Positions 32,310-45,303 of a DNA stretch of 64,000 nucleotides are shown piece by piece; within the stretch, counting starts at the first letter, position 1; every line of letters starts with the position of its first letter. The translations under genes and the position numbers were made by a program. Source of the stretch: Harmonia axyridis (Eukaryota > Arthropoda > Insecta > Coleoptera > Coccinellidae); contig NC_059504.1 of the NCBI RefSeq assembly GCF_914767665.1, positions 47,647,720-47,711,719 on the forward strand, given 5' to 3'. The notes beneath the pieces are model-generated. The model ran no database searches. It was not told the DNA's origin and was given only the letters and a program-made list of their open reading frames with translations.

Positions 32310-34082
32310 CATTATTTTCTCTAATTCATTGCATTTTCATTGAAATTAATGAAATATTTCCATAAATATAATTTAGTGATTTTTGCATTAAAAAATGTTG
32401 GTTGGCAGAACTGATTTCTTTAAGGCAAATTGATGAATTGACAGATAAAGCCGTGGCGGAAAGTTCGGAGTACCAACATAGAATAATAAAATATAACCAT
32501 GAAAACTGTGCGTTTCTGATATATTCTCGCACGATTTTGTTCTACAAGATGTGGAAGAATGAACAGAATAACCACAGAATTAGAAAAAGAAACATGGGCA
32601 ACCATTTTAAGTGAACTTTTTGAATTATAATTTCCAGTTCTACGTTGCCCAAGTGTATATCTTCTTCTTCAAATCCTACTTTGTCCATTAAACCAGATGG
32701 GTAAAACTAAGTCGTGAATTATAAATGGAACCATTTTCCGTTATGTGTACGATACAGCACTGCGCAAAAAAAAACCCCGTTGTCGCACTTGAAACAATCC
32801 AGAAAAAGACGCGTAACCGAAATGATTGCATCGAATCGTAAGAACTCAATTAAGAGACGAAGTTCTAATTCGTTTCTCGTTGGAAAAACGACGTGCCGAG
32901 TCGAATCGTGTCCTCTCGAGTTCTCATGGGCTCTCGTCGTCGGGATCAAGACATCATCAGTGCGGACGATCGGTAGAAATAATGAAGATTTTAACACTTT
33001 GATATTGCGTTATGCTCTTTTGACGTTCGCAGTTTGCGGCGGCAGATATCCAGTTCCATCCTACGGTCACCGTTCTGTTTTGATTCGATCACGTAGATAA
33101 ATAGTGCGCTGTCGCTTTCCCACGCCTCTGATGACCTCGCAGCGATGAGTTACACGAAAAATTCGTGAATATCAACGTTAAATCAATCGAATTTCATAAC
33201 TAAGTTCTCATTTTTTTTCATTTTTGGGCGAACCTCTAGGGCATATATGAACTTTTGTCTAAAGCTGTTATCACAAACTATATGCACATTAGTATCAGCA
33301 ATTTTTAGAATTTGTGTTTGTTGCATTTTCCCTATTTGAACCAATAAAAATGATGTTATAATAGTTTTACCAATTATTTGGGATTTGCTTCTCTTTAAGT
33401 GTCCTTTTGTTTTTGAGTAAATGAAATAATAATTTCCCACACAAGGCAGATCCAGTGGCTTGCCAATGGATGTGCCTTCGGGAAAGATATATATTTTTTT
33501 CTAATGTTTCTTTTGACATTTTGAGGGTTAATGGAACTCTTGTTAGTTTAATTAGTACATAATGTTATATAGATTGTAAGAAAGTTTTGTATGTGGGTCA
33601 AATAAACATTTTAATTATTATATTATATTAATTAAAACTGCTCTCTGCTTCCACACAGCACCGCACTGTATAAGGATGTAAGGGAACAGGGTAAAGGATT
33701 GAAATGGAACCAAATGGGATTTATACAATGCAAACTGTCCTTCTAATGATCTGTAATCTCAATATATTTAAAATGCCCGTGAATGCAATCAAAACCGTTA
33801 TATTTAATACCGATAACTTCATACTACCAAACTTTAACTTTTCTTTCCGATAACCATACATCTCGTTAATAATCTAACAAAACATTTAAACATACGTCTC
33901 GATATTCCTAGAATACGCGACGTTGCCAAAACTAAACATCATAATAATTCAAAAAGGGCTAAAACAGTGGTTAATAAAAAAAAGTTTAGAATTCTCGTAT
34001 TTATAGTTATGAGAATTCAAGTGAATGACTGACGAAGTAAATGCTTGTTCAATAAGAGGTTCGATTTTTATACATATGCGTA
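32310..34082. other. Intergenic, CpG-richer island at 32780-33130
   Basis: 32310-32600 is repeat shared with 55930-56400. The island includes a 128-codon open frame at 32714-33100, rich in Arg/Ser and without a known motif. An opposite frame is open as well, so coding is doubtful. A promoter-like or conserved non-coding element is as likely. 33140-34080 is featureless. Confidence 0.35.
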
Positions 34083-34575
34083 AAACTTTGCTTCCGCCGT
34101 TTTTTTTTTCAGAAATTCAAGGCTTTATTGTAAGAAATTGATTATACATTTATGATTTGAAGTATTGTTCATAGCTAGCCACTACTTTCTCCTATCTTTC
34201 ACCAGCGTACGAATCCCGCGTTGAAAAAACTGGTCATCTTTTGAAGCGATCCACGAATCGATCCAATTTTTTACTTCCTCATAAGACTGGAAATGTTGGT
34301 CAGTCAGGCCGTGTGCCATTGATCGAAACAAGTGATAGACCGAAAGAGCAACATCTGGAGAATACGGAGGATGGGATACGACTTCCTATTACAACGTTTC
34401 TGAGTATGTCTTAACCACTTTCGCAACATGGAGCATTCGATGAGCTTCAGCCGCTGATTTCTTCATATTAAAACAGAAAATCGAAACCTCCCATAAATTA
34501 CGAGAATTTGGCTGATAAGCTGACATGTTTAATCGAGAATAACTTTATGATGCAGACACAAATCGAATAATATTG
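34083..34575 (-). mobile_element. Mariner deletion derivative
   Basis: Begins AAACTTTGCTTCCGCCG after TA (34081-34082). It is the same family as 13843-15144. The minus-strand 3' part (…WEKVV, YFKS, LADQHFQSYEEVKNWIDSWI, HVAKVVK) is joined at about 34430 directly to the 5' part (KKSAAEAHRML, SANSRNL). The middle of the gene, including the first two catalytic regions, is missing. The right end lacks a clear TIR. Confidence 0.65.
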
Positions 34576-35547
34576 ATGACCTATAAATAGAAACCATAAA
34601 AGAGATAATAAAGAAGCAGTAAGCCTTATGGAAAGGATGGAATTACCTACAAAAAGAGAAGCAATCTAAATATTGGTATTTTGGTCGGGAAAATTGATGA
34701 AAGAACGCATACGGAGGAAGTTAAGCTTAGGTCCAAAGCAACAGTGAAAAAAATTGGAAAAGACATGCAAGAAACAAATCTCGATTCTTTGTAAAGATAA
34801 AACAATCAGGATATTTTGCCGATTTGTTGAATCCAGGATTTTTCTAATTCGACTTTCCTTATTTGTGAATTTCGGCATTCTTTATGCATTTCCTTGATAT
34901 TGATCAAACCTGCCCCAGTTACTATCTTACCAGCACTCTATGCATCCCTATTCTCACAAGAAAAAAATGACTTATTTTCTTCGTTCGACAAAAGACAACC
35001 TCGTTCATTCACAAACCCACAATAAGGCAGAATTCAAAATGCAATTTATTTATCGTCGCCACCCATGTCTCAGCAATAATTATAACGGCAGCTCGTAAAA
35101 TTGCAAGTTTAATAAACGTAAAGAGATATAAAATAAAGTCGTATATCATACCCTTTACCATTTCGATGGCTGTAATCATAATTTTGAACACTCGCCAACT
35201 AGGATCGTTAGAATTTTCATCGCCTCCAACTATTCGTTCAGGACGAGGAGTGGTTCAAGTTGCTGTCATCAGCACAGCGCAGTGATAATCGGGACGTCTT
35301 TGTACAACATTGTGTACTAGGAGTGAGGATTTGTGATTTTGGTTCATATCAATCTTATCCTAGTTTATCTAATGTTTTCTGGTCAGCGTTTTGTTTTCAA
35401 GTGATGAAATAATTTGCATGTCGTTGAGCGACTTTCAAGAAGAGGAATATTTTAAGTGTATTTATTATGAGGAGAGCACTATACATATCACTACAAGTGG
35501 AGAACTAAAATCTGGTGGAAGATGTGAATTGAATAAGCTTATATCTA
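34576..35547. other. Intergenic sequence
   Basis: No gene is recognised. 35391-35545 is an open plus-strand stretch (SDFQEEEYFKCIYYEESTIH) that runs into DD41D copy B. It may be a fragment of something coding, but there is no family match. Confidence 0.3.
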
Positions 35548-35877
35548 AAGGGTGTTTTTTTAGAGCTATAGAACTTAAAATTGCAATAAAACAACGATGG
35601 ATTATTCGATTGACATAAATTTTATTAATCGGCAAGATAATCTTGTGGCATTACATTTTAAATATGATTTCTGGCATATGACCGCCACGGCTGGCTCGGA
35701 TGTAGTCCAATCTGGACGTCCAATTTTCGATTACTTTTTCCAACATTTGTGGCCGTATATCGGCAATAACACGGCGAATGTTGTCTTCCAAATGGTCAAG
35801 GGTTTGTGGCTTATCCGCATAGGCCAATGACTTTACATAGCCCCACAGAAAGTAGTCTAGCGGTGTTAAATCACAAG
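35548..35877 (-). mobile_element. DD41D copy B (partial)
   Basis: Left terminus AAAGGGTGTTTTTTT after TA (35546-35547), then the same 3' transposase sequence as in the minus-oriented copies, until it stops abruptly at about 35877 (…AAATCACAAG). Ten bases later copy C begins in the opposite orientation. Copy C did not insert into B, because B does not resume on the far side of C. B is therefore a truncated copy. Confidence 0.8.
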
Positions 35878-35887
35878 TTTGTTTATA

Positions 35888-36825
35888 AAGGGTGTTTTTT
35901 TTTCGAGGTATATAATTTTAAGTTGGCAATAATGTTCAAGATGGCGACCGATTTAACAGCTGTCAAGTGATTTATTCTCAGTTTGGTTTGCCAATTCATC
36001 ATGAATAGACTCACGCCTGAACAACGCTTGCAAATAGTGCAATTTTATTTCGAAAATAATGGTCCTGTGCGGAATACGTATCGCACACCACGTCCATTTC
36101 ATTTTGTTTAGCAATGAAGCGCCCTTCTGGTTGAATGGCTACGTCAACAAACAAAACTGCCGCATTTGGAGTGAAGCTAATCCTCAAGTGTATGTCGAAA
36201 CACCGTTACATCCCGAAAAACTGACTGTTTGCTGCGCTTTATGGGCTGGTGGAATTATTCGTCCGTACTTCTTCAAAAACAATGATGGCCAGAACGTTAC
36301 AGTGGTGATCGGTATAGAGCCATGATTACTAACTTTTTCATTCCTGAATTTAACAACCATGATGTCCAGGAGCTGTGGTTCCAACAAGACGGCGCAACAT
36401 GTCACACAGCTCGTGCTACAATCGATTTTTTGAAAGACACGTTTGGTGACCGCCCAATTTCACGTTTTGGAACTGTGAATTAGCCTCCAAGATCTTGTGA
36501 TTTAACACCGCTAGACTACTTTCTGTGGGGCTATGTAAAGTCATTGGTCTATGCGGATAAGCCACAAACCCTTGACCGTTTGGAAGACAACATTCGCCGT
36601 GTTATTGCCGATATACGGCCACAAATGTTCGAAAAAGTAATCGAAAATTGGACGTCCAGATTGGACTACATCCGAGCCAGCCGTGGCGGTCATATGCCAG
36701 ATATCATATTTAAAATGTAATGCCACAAGATTATCTTGCGGATAAATAAAATTCATGTCAATCGAATAATCCATCGTTTTTTTATTGCAATTCAAAGTTC
36801 TATAGCTCTAACAAAAAACACCCAT
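35888..36825 (+). mobile_element. DD41D copy C
   Basis: Both termini are present, with TA at 35886-35887 and 36826-36827. The ATG frame (MNRLTPEQ...FENNGPVRNTYR) runs for about 36 codons and then, across the family deletion, into a stop. The catalytic part follows in another frame. It has FNQQ-like WFQQDGATCHTAR and the third Asp (PLDYFLWG), but carries a nonsense change in VN-stop-PPRS and indels near 36300. Inactive. Confidence 0.85.
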
Positions 36826-36827
36826 TA

Positions 36828-38229
36828 CTATAGTTCTGCAAAAACATTCTATACCTTCTGTGGCCTATTCAGATTATTATTGCTGTTGTTGCATTTTCAG
36901 TATTATTGGTGACAAGTATCGATATGTTCATATCGTGCAATGGAACCTTATGAATAAACTAAATCGTTATTGACATACCTTCCTCTTTATGATGAAATAA
37001 ACATCCATCGGAATATCCTCCATATGAAAATATTGGCTGCTATGCAGGCTTGTCCGTCGTCTCTCAAGATATCTGAAACAATAAGATAGCTTGAAAGTAG
37101 AGTTTTATTTTAGCAACGAAGGGTCCATTTAAGAATTAGAGAAAAACATATCGATCTTGTCGGACGATTAAGGAACATTTCTGTTTAGATTGAAAGGGTG
37201 CAGGAATAACCTGAAAAACTGCATTCGGTCATTTTCATTTTTGGAGAAAGCCCTCCACCTTCGGTGTCGGGCTCTCAATATATTATATTATTTCGTAAAC
37301 AAGGAATTTCTCCAATAAGGAATATTGGTCAACTCCGCAGCCTCCAAAAGGAGCTCTGGATCAGAGACCACCTTCTGACCAGTACCTACACAGGATGTTC
37401 CGATGCAAACTAGCCATCTGAAACGAACAATCACCACATACCTACTAAACGTCCGGTAATTTATCGCGTATAAATTTATCGGGGGCTTTTTCAGCGCTAA
37501 AGTGCAGGCCCCATCCGCGGATCCCGTCGCGTAATGTGACAACCGTAAATCTTCGTACGGGCGTACTCCCTCCGACGCCTCGTTAATGCAGATGACCATC
37601 GCCGCCTCCATTACGACCGGCAATTGTCATTGTTGTCCACTTGTTCGGTTACGTGCCGGGGCGCAGCTCTTCTTCGTCCCCGTTTTTACCTCATCGGAAT
37701 TAATAACCTCTTCGCCTTGTTTGGTTACCCGCTTATGGCAGCACACGGCCCGAAACAGCCTCGGACGAACAGGCCGGACAAAGCCGTTATTTATGCGAAA
37801 ACGAGAAATCATATTCGTGAACGGTATAAAATATATATATACCGGATGACATAGTATGCGTATCTACCTACTACCTGTCGGGTTTCGGTTTTTTTTTTGC
37901 GCTAATGTGTTCTATTTCGTATTAATGCGGAGCTGCGGTGAACAGTTGTCCGGCATTCTTCTTTTGTCTAAACGGGAGGTAAATGAATCGTTTGAGTTAT
38001 GGTAGTTGCTCGTTGAGAGTCCTCGTTTGGAATATACAGTTCGAAGCGGTTTCAAAAGATACAAGTTTGCCAATGAGGAAGATCTGCTTTTGATATGTTA
38101 TCGAAGTCATATTTGCTTGAAAGAAAAATGCCACCGTTTGTCATTTATATCGGTACCTATAGTTTGACGTATCATCACAGTTAAAAAATAAAACTTCCAT
38201 CCAAAATCAATCTGAAAGTGATTCCCATG
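36828..38229. other. Intergenic, GC-rich island at 37290-37810
   Basis: 37212-37275 is a fragment of the hairpin repeat at 30639-31398. The island 37290-37810 is CpG-rich with ATTAATG/TAATTAA-like words. Frames are open on both strands (up to 111 codons on the minus) but motif-free. It is best regarded as a non-coding conserved-element or promoter candidate. 37815-38229 is featureless. Confidence 0.35.
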
Positions 38230-38943
38230 AAGATGATGCCTTCCATGTGTTCTTCATGGGGTGCTGATGCCAGCACTCTTCGTACTGCAGCTTTGGCCTT
38301 GGTTTTTCCTGCTGCTGACTACTGTTGTTCTGTTTGGTACAACAGTGCTCATGTTCATAAAATTGTTACTTAACGTTTCCATGAGAATTATCTTAGGAAC
38401 TATTAGATCTACACCCGAGTCTACAACTTTACATTGGTCACTAGTGCTACCACATATACTTCCGCCTCATATTCGTAGAGAGGTCACAGTCAAGAAACCT
38501 CAGAAAAAATGACATTTCTACCAGAATTTATTTCCAATTGTATGATACCTTCCAGATACTTGAACTGCCAGATTAAAGTCACTCAAATCTTAATGGATTA
38601 ATACCTGCCTTGAATCTGATGAAAGTGACAAGGATATTTGGCGTTCGAAATGGAGTTCTTGTAATATTTTCAAAAAGAATATAATCGCTGATCCTTCAGA
38701 GAAAGTTCTAGGTTTCAATCTTCCTAGGAACATGTGTTTTACTTCAAATTTACTTAGGACTGGTCATGGTTATAGCAAAAGTATGATTTTCAAATGGCAT
38801 TCTATTGGAAGACTACAATGTTACTATGGCATTGAAGAAACCATAGAAAACTTGGTGAAGATTTATCCAATTTATGAATTTCATGATGTTATCCATTCAG
38901 TTTCAGATTCTTCTTTAGAATGGGTCGCTAACTTCAAATAAAT
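38230..38943 (+). pseudogene. Jockey-type non-LTR retrotransposon 3' end
   Basis: The frames give (T)WGADASTLRTAALALVF, ADYCCSVWYNSAHV, RIILGTIRSTPESTTLHWS and LVLPHILPPHIRRE. After frameshifts the C-terminus follows: DPSEKVLGFNLPRNMCFTSN, LLRTGHGYSKSMIFKW, a decayed Cys/His knuckle, and a final SLEWVANFK before TAA. This is the typical RT thumb plus C-terminal tail of an insect non-LTR family. It is decayed, with several stops. A related copy is at 44160-44886. DD41D copy D inserted 2 bp after its stop codon. Confidence 0.75.
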
Positions 38944-38944
38944 A

Positions 38945-39885
38945 ACGGGTGTTTTTTTTCGAGGTATATAACTTTAAGTTGGCATTACTGTTCAAGATGG
39001 CGACCGATTTAACAGTTGTCAAGTGATTTATTCTCAGTTCAGTTTGGCAATTCATCGTGAATAGACTCACGCCTGAACAACGCTCGCAAATAGTGCAATT
39101 TCATTTCGAAAATAATGGTTCTGTGCGGAATACGTATCGCGCACTACGTCTATTTTATTTTGTTTAGCGATAAAGCCCACTTCTGGTTGAATGGCTTCGT
39201 CAACAAACAAAACTGCCGCATTTGGAGTGAAGCTAATCCTCAAGTGTATGTCGACTCACCGTTACATCCAGAAAAACTGACTCTTTGGTGCGCTTTATGG
39301 GCTGGTTAAATCATTGGTCCGTACTTCTTCAAAAACGATGATGGCCAGAACGTTACAGTCAATGGTGATCGGTATAGAGCCATGATTACTAACTTTTTCA
39401 TTCCTGGAAAAAACAACCATGATGTCCAGGAGCTGTGGTTCCAACAAGACGGCGCAACATGTCACACAGCTCGTGCCACAATCGATTTATTGAAAGACAC
39501 GTTTGGTGACCGCCTAATTTCACGTTTTGGACCTGTGAATTGGCCTCCAAGATCTTGTGATTTAACACCGCTAGACTACTTTCTGTGGGGCTATGTAAAG
39601 TCATTGGTCTATGCGGATAAGCCACAAAACCTTGACCATTTGGAAGACAACATTCGCCGTGTTATTGCCGATATACGGCCACAAATGTTGGAAAAAAATC
39701 ATCGAAAATTGGACGGCCAGATTGGACTACATCCGAGCCAGCCGTGGCGGTCATATGCCAAAAATCATATTCAAAATGTAATGCCACAAAATTATCCTGC
39801 GGATAAATAAAATTCATGTCAATCGAATAATCCATCGTTGTTTTATTACAATTTAAAGTTCTATAGCTCTAAAAAAAACATCATT
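38945..39885 (+). mobile_element. DD41D copy D
   Basis: Terminus ACGGGTGTTTTTTTTC after TA (38943-38944); the right end is decayed (CATCATT) before TA (39886-39887). It has the same internal deletion as the others. The catalytic frame is split by a stop at GCTGG-TTAA (39307-39309) into 39115-39309 and 39382-39810. An extra A near 39698 shifts the end of the frame. The second and third Asp remain (FQQDGAT, PLDYFLWG). Confidence 0.85.
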
Positions 39886-39887
39886 TA

Positions 39888-40846
39888 TAATGGGAACTAA
39901 CATTTATTACTACTTTGTGTTTCTTTTCTTTTTTGATTCTAGATTTCTTCATAAAGTCGTCAATTGTTGGTGAAGTGAAAGGATGGAGATGAAGAGGAAG
40001 CCCTTCAATATCAATATGTCAGTTTATTCTGTAAACAAATACACAAACCAGTCACTGCACCTATACGGGGAATCAGAGTTTTTGCTAAGGTTTTATACGT
40101 TGAAATGTATGGTGCCTGTTTGCATTTCATCTGCTAGATATCAAAGTAATGAATTAAAATATTCAATAATAACAAGAAACAGTAAGCTATATAAAACATA
40201 GTTACAGATTTATTGAATATAATACTAATAATAATAATAATAAAATACACCTTGAAAATGATCAATATTAATGATATCCTGAAAATCGTCATTACATTAT
40301 CGATGAAGATTCAAGTCCCAGACCAGTGAAGAAGAAGAAGTAAACAGCAGTAAATTTTTAGTCATGTACACCATATGCGCACCGTTCTCGATGGTGTTAC
40401 TGAAACGTGCCTGTTGTAGAGAGCGGTTCACAAAAAACGCACGGATATATGCAAAGTCAGCATTATTAACAAGGTGCAACAAACTATTCGTCTTGTTTCT
40501 GTAGCGGAATCCAGAGACGGCTCCTGATGGGCACCTGTAGGCGTTTAAGCAATTACGATCGAAGAATTTTCGTATAATTAAAAATGACCGCAATTGTTTC
40601 GCCAAAAGGGAGGTAATTCATACTTGGCTAACGGAAGGGACAATTTGGAAACGTTTATGAATGCTATAAGTGCGGCGTTGATATTGATGATCCTTACGAT
40701 GACAAAAATCTTAAAAGTACCTAATGTTTTAGTCTCATCGTAAATGTAGGAAGAAAATATTGATGGGATAATTGTAGGTGGTTTTTCACTGAAACATTTA
40801 TCTATAAATGGTTTTCTAATAAGAAGTTTCACTTTAAATCAATGTA
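39888..40846. other. Intergenic with a small dispersed repeat
   Basis: About 40030-40140 is shared with 46215-46345 (ACCAGTCACTGCACCTATACG, GAGTTTTTGCTAAGG, CGTTGAAATGTATG). Its identity is unknown. Otherwise no gene is recognised. A (TAA)n tract lies near 40222-40242. Confidence 0.4.
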
Positions 40847-41300
40847 CAGGGTGGGCAAATAAGCGAGGTAAGCGGTTATATCTCAGGATCCACTCATCAT
40901 TTTTACCACTAAAGTATACAAGAAAACACACTGGAAATTGTTTTGAAGTTCATACCTCTACCGCTAGGGGGCGTAATAGCTATAGTCGAGTAGAAAAATG
41001 AATTTTATACGAAAATGATTCATACAAAGTTGAAGAAAAAATATCATCACTGTAATCCTTGGAAAATTCTCTATCTATTTGAATTGTCACTTTTTACGAC
41101 ATCAAATAAGGGTAGGGGAAAGGGAGAAATCTGACTGATTGAAATGTCTGTAACTTCAATTTGGCTCAACATTTTTGAGTAAATTATATCTCGTTTGAGG
41201 GACAACATCTTGTTGATTGAGAAAAAAATATACTCATGATAAATTTGTTTTTGCTGCTTTCGATAGGGGGCGTTTAGTCAGAAGTTCATTGTTGTTCATT
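40847..41300. repeat. Orphan terminal arm of a long-TIR DNA transposon
   Basis: Starts CAGGGTGGGCAAATAAGCG after TA (40845-40846), the typical outer end. Two related blocks carry TAGGGGGCG (40965-40973 and 41265-41273). No inverse partner arm or transposase was found in the window. The inner boundary is approximate. Confidence 0.5.
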
Positions 41301-42784
41301 TTACTCCGAAATTTCAAATGTAATGATAGGGTTTTCTTAACAACATGAAACAGAAGTTCCATCAAATTTACATGAAATAGCACAAGGTTGCTCATGACAA
41401 TATTGTTAGTAGATCAGGTAACCGAAGAGTATTAGGTTGTTCTTTTTTCATTATTTTCTGAAGACATGAAAGCGAAAATCCTGTAATGTTCAGAAACATC
41501 TTCAGAACCAAGCAGTAGATGAAAAAATATTTAGTTATGTATCAAAATCATGTTTTCAAACTGTCACTAACTGTTGTATATTTTTATTGGTTCGTTTCCA
41601 TTCTGTTTTCAAAATATTAAATGTTTGTTTAATGTGTTCAACCCAACTGAGTTAGGCCTCTTATAAGACTTCTCAGGAGCTGACAGTATGTGCAAGCTAA
41701 AAAAATTATTTGTCAGGGTGTAGGTTTTCCAACTGTGCCACATCACAACTTCTGATGCAACACTCTTTTGAAATTAATGATCATAAAGAAAACCTGTCAT
41801 CCTAATTATTCACTTTTTTAGTAGAATCATCCTTAACATGTAACGTTATGTCATACTATACTCCAATTCTGAGCAGTCTTGTGATGAACCATTACCACTC
41901 ATTGCATTTAATTGCAATCAAAAAATCTAATTGCCTATTTGGTGGTAGCAGAAGGCATTTAGAGTTCTTGGAAAAGTTCAAAAAATCGTGAGTTTTATTA
42001 TTTTATATATTTCAAGATTTCGAGATGTACTCACAGATAGAAATAGCATTGAGGAAAATTTGTACTATTATTTCCTTTTTCTTTCTTACATTCTTCGTCT
42101 GCCAAAACTTAAACGCTAAGGTCTCAGAATATTTTCCCTGAAGTTTGTTTTCGTAAATAATAAGCCAAGACCAAAACCAAAAGCATTGAAAGAAATGAAC
42201 CTCAAAAACTCGACTGAACTAATTTCCTCCCCCCCCCCCTCACAAGAAATCATGTTTTTGTTGGATGAGCCCAGAGCCGGAACTTAAAGGCCCTCTCACA
42301 ACTATCGCAAGAACTCCGTGAAAAATCCAGTAATTAATCGTACTCGAATGAAATACTCATTACTTCATTACATTTCCGGCATAAATATCCAAGACTTAGG
42401 TTCAAAGGGTTGAAAGGGCCTTTGAACTAACGAAGATTTTCGCGATCACAAAGAACCCCGTGATTTAATTTATTCATCTTCTGAAGTGGAGCACAGGCCA
42501 TCTGAAATCCTTTGCCGGGCTTAATTGGGAACCTATCAGTAAATGCAATCGAAGACGAAAACAAGTATCGTCGTCCGCAAAATCGGATTTTCAATCGATT
42601 GGTTTTTTCGTGAGTAATATCATAAGGACATCTGATTTTTCCGGAAATAATAGAAAAACACATTGCTAAGAATTCAACAAAAATTATGATTTCCATCTGC
42701 ACGGAAGCTTTTTGTGCTTTGCATTGTGTTGTTTAGATTTATTTGACAAGTCTATTTCTCAAGACCATTATTACGTGTTACCTC
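41301..42784. other. Intergenic sequence
   Basis: No gene is recognised. A poly-C run lies at about 42229-42238. 42420-42700 is somewhat GC-richer with a motif-free 91-codon minus frame. Confidence 0.4.
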
Positions 42785-43105
42785 AAAGTCATAAACATAG
42801 ATAGAGGAAGCATATCTCATTTTCAGTAATTGAATTTTGTCCCCAACATGAACTATCAAATTTGACAAGAAGCGCGCGGAAATGAAAACACATCAGATAA
42901 ACGATATTTCACTCAATTCGTGAGTTTCTCCACAAAGAAAAAAGTTCTTATGTCCCATATTCACTATGCGACATAATATTGATATCGAGTTTGATATAAA
43001 CTCGAAATATATTGAGATGAATAAGTTCCTAAATATATCAGAAATTCTGAAAACAATCTTCGAGCACGTCAAACGTCGTGAAACAACGGATGACACTAGG
43101 AGCAT
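42785..43105 (-). mobile_element. P-like THAP miniature element, copy 3 (truncated)
   Basis: Starts with a TIR-like CATAAACATAGATAGAGGAA and matches 19748-20070, then stops at about 43105. The minus-strand peptide MGHKNFFLCGETHELSEISF corresponds to the short THAP-like frame of copy 2, but the first Cys is lost. The second TIR is missing. Confidence 0.5.
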
Positions 43106-44159
43106 GTATCCATTTTTAGTTATTTCATAGTTTCAATTTGTCGAATGTGAAAAAATTACAGCTTCAAATGCGACAGCTGCCCAGATAGTGAGATATTCCA
43201 AATGAAACCTCTTATTGGAAAACTCTTTATTATTCCCTAAGATCATTGGTTCTAGAATTCTTCAATACTATATCTCTTCCTTCCATATCAATATCCAGAA
43301 CTTCTCCAAGCGATAGCCATTGAAATCACCTGACGGTCAGCAAGTTATCGCAGAGTAAATCTCTCAGTGGCCTTACAAACAGAGATATGTTCGGCTCGAT
43401 CGAGATATGATCTCTCAGTTCGTATTTTAATTGAAACTTAATTTAACACAACCAATTACTTATTAGGTAACAAGCATCCTGGCGTTGTTCAGACACAGCC
43501 ATTAACATCCCATGGCACGCATATACCGGCCAAGAGAATCCATCAGGCATCGGTCACGCTTACAGAGCCCCGGATGGTTTTCTAACACGAAATTTCAGCA
43601 CCTTCCCGCTGCCTTTCATTAATTACCGAATTAAAAAACAAAAGCGCAAGACGTGAGGCGTCATCTGTGAAGTTCTCAACGTCATCGCGTACGGTCGGTT
43701 CTCAACGAGTAATTACCGGCAGGGGGCGGCATCTATGGCACTTATTTTAATTTAAGGCGAGCTTTGCGATACCTATCGATAGAACTATCGGGCGTTGCTC
43801 TTAATGGAATTAGTGAAAGGTCGTGCTTTTTATTTATGGCTCTTTCGAGATGGGAGTTGCGAGTGATGATGTCGTGTCTGCGATTCTTCGGAAATTAGCG
43901 GTTAAATTGGGAAAAAACATGGGAAATGAACAGGAAAGTTGATCATTTCTAGATACCCAATTAATCGATTCACTGTTAGTTTGGTTTTTATTTTCCAATA
44001 GATCTGAATATACTCATCATCACAGAGTCCCCAAATTAGATCTTCAAAGCAAAAAATTGCGGTTGATCGACTGTTGTCAGCGAAAAAATAATACATTTTC
44101 TGTTTATCTTTAGGTCCAACGTATTATCATTAAAGCGAGGAATCATATCCTTCGAAAAT
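43106..44159. other. Intergenic, GC-richer island at 43480-43800
   Basis: The island is non-coding, with TAATTACCG twice. CCGGCAGGGGGCGG at 43716-43729 fits the CTCF core pattern. Function is inferred only. Confidence 0.35.
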
Positions 44160-44886
44160 AAGTGCTGATGGCAGTACTCTTCGTACGGAAGCTTTGGTTT
44201 TTTCTGCTGCCGAATACTGTTGTTCTGTTCGGTTCAATGGTGCTCATGTTTATAAAATTGATGAACAGCTTAGTTTTTATGAGAAGTATTAATAGAAGTA
44301 TTAGATCCACACCTTTAAATTGATTACCAATGCCACATACACTTTCGCCTCATATTCGTAGACGGTTTGCAGTAAAATCAAGAAATCTTGGTATGAATTC
44401 AATTTCTACCCGAACTAATTTGTAATAGTATATTACCCCACAGATACTAGATCTGCCAGATTAGAGCCACGTAAACCTTTATGCTTTAATAAGAGCCTTC
44501 AAATTAATGAAAGTGTCAATGAAATTTGATGTTCCGAATGGAGTTCTTGTAATGTTTTCAACAAAGGGCTATTGTATCTTACCTCTCAGATACTTGAACT
44601 GCCAGATTAAAGTCACGCAAACCTTTATGGATTAATGAAATCTAATGAAAGTGACAAGAACATTTGGCGTTAGGAATGGAGTTCTTGTAATGGCTTCAAC
44701 AAGAGTATAATAGTTGACCCATCAGAGAAAGTTCCAGGTTTCAATCTTCCTAGGAAAAGTTGATGTATTTTGAATTAACTCAGGAATGGTAATGGTCATT
44801 GCAATAGTATGCTCTTCAAGTAACATTCTATTGAAAGCCTACAATTTTAGTGTGGGGTAGAAGAAACCATTGACCACTTGTGAATA
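44160..44886 (+). pseudogene. Jockey-type non-LTR 3' end, second copy
   Basis: Follows 38230-38943 block by block (GATGGCAGTACTCTTCGTACG, GCTGCCGAATACTGTTGTTC, TCAGAGAAAGTTCCAGGTTTC, AATCTTCCTAGGAAAAG). It is more decayed. A ~125 bp segment is tandemly duplicated at about 44447-44570 and 44585-44700. Similarity ends where an unrelated RT fragment begins. Confidence 0.7.
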
Positions 44887-45303
44887 GTTGTCGAATTCAA
44901 ATAAAAATAAATTGTTACTGGGGGTTCTGCAGGGCTCTGTTCTGGGACCGCTTTTATTTCTTGTTTTTGTGAATGATTTTCTGGATCATATAGGTCGTGA
45001 TCTGGAGGTAAAATTGGTCATATTTGCTGATGACACATCAATGGCACAGAGTCCTAGGGGGCTCAGCAGATTGTGCAATGAACTGATTAGTAGGTTTGGA
45101 TGTTGATGTTGCTCCAATGCACTGATACTCAACATCAAGAAAACGTGATATCTTTATTTTCGTATTAGAAAAACTACTGGGGAACGACTGAAGGTTGAAT
45201 GTTTTGGTGAGCATATAACATCCGGCGAATAGGTTAAATTTTTGGAATTCTCTTGGATTGCTCACTTAGATTGGATGGACAGGTTGAGGCGGTCTGCAAT
45301 ATA

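Noticed and set aside
32714..33100. 128-codon open frame
   Set aside because: Both strands are open in a GC-richer island and the peptide has no family resemblance; composition explains it.
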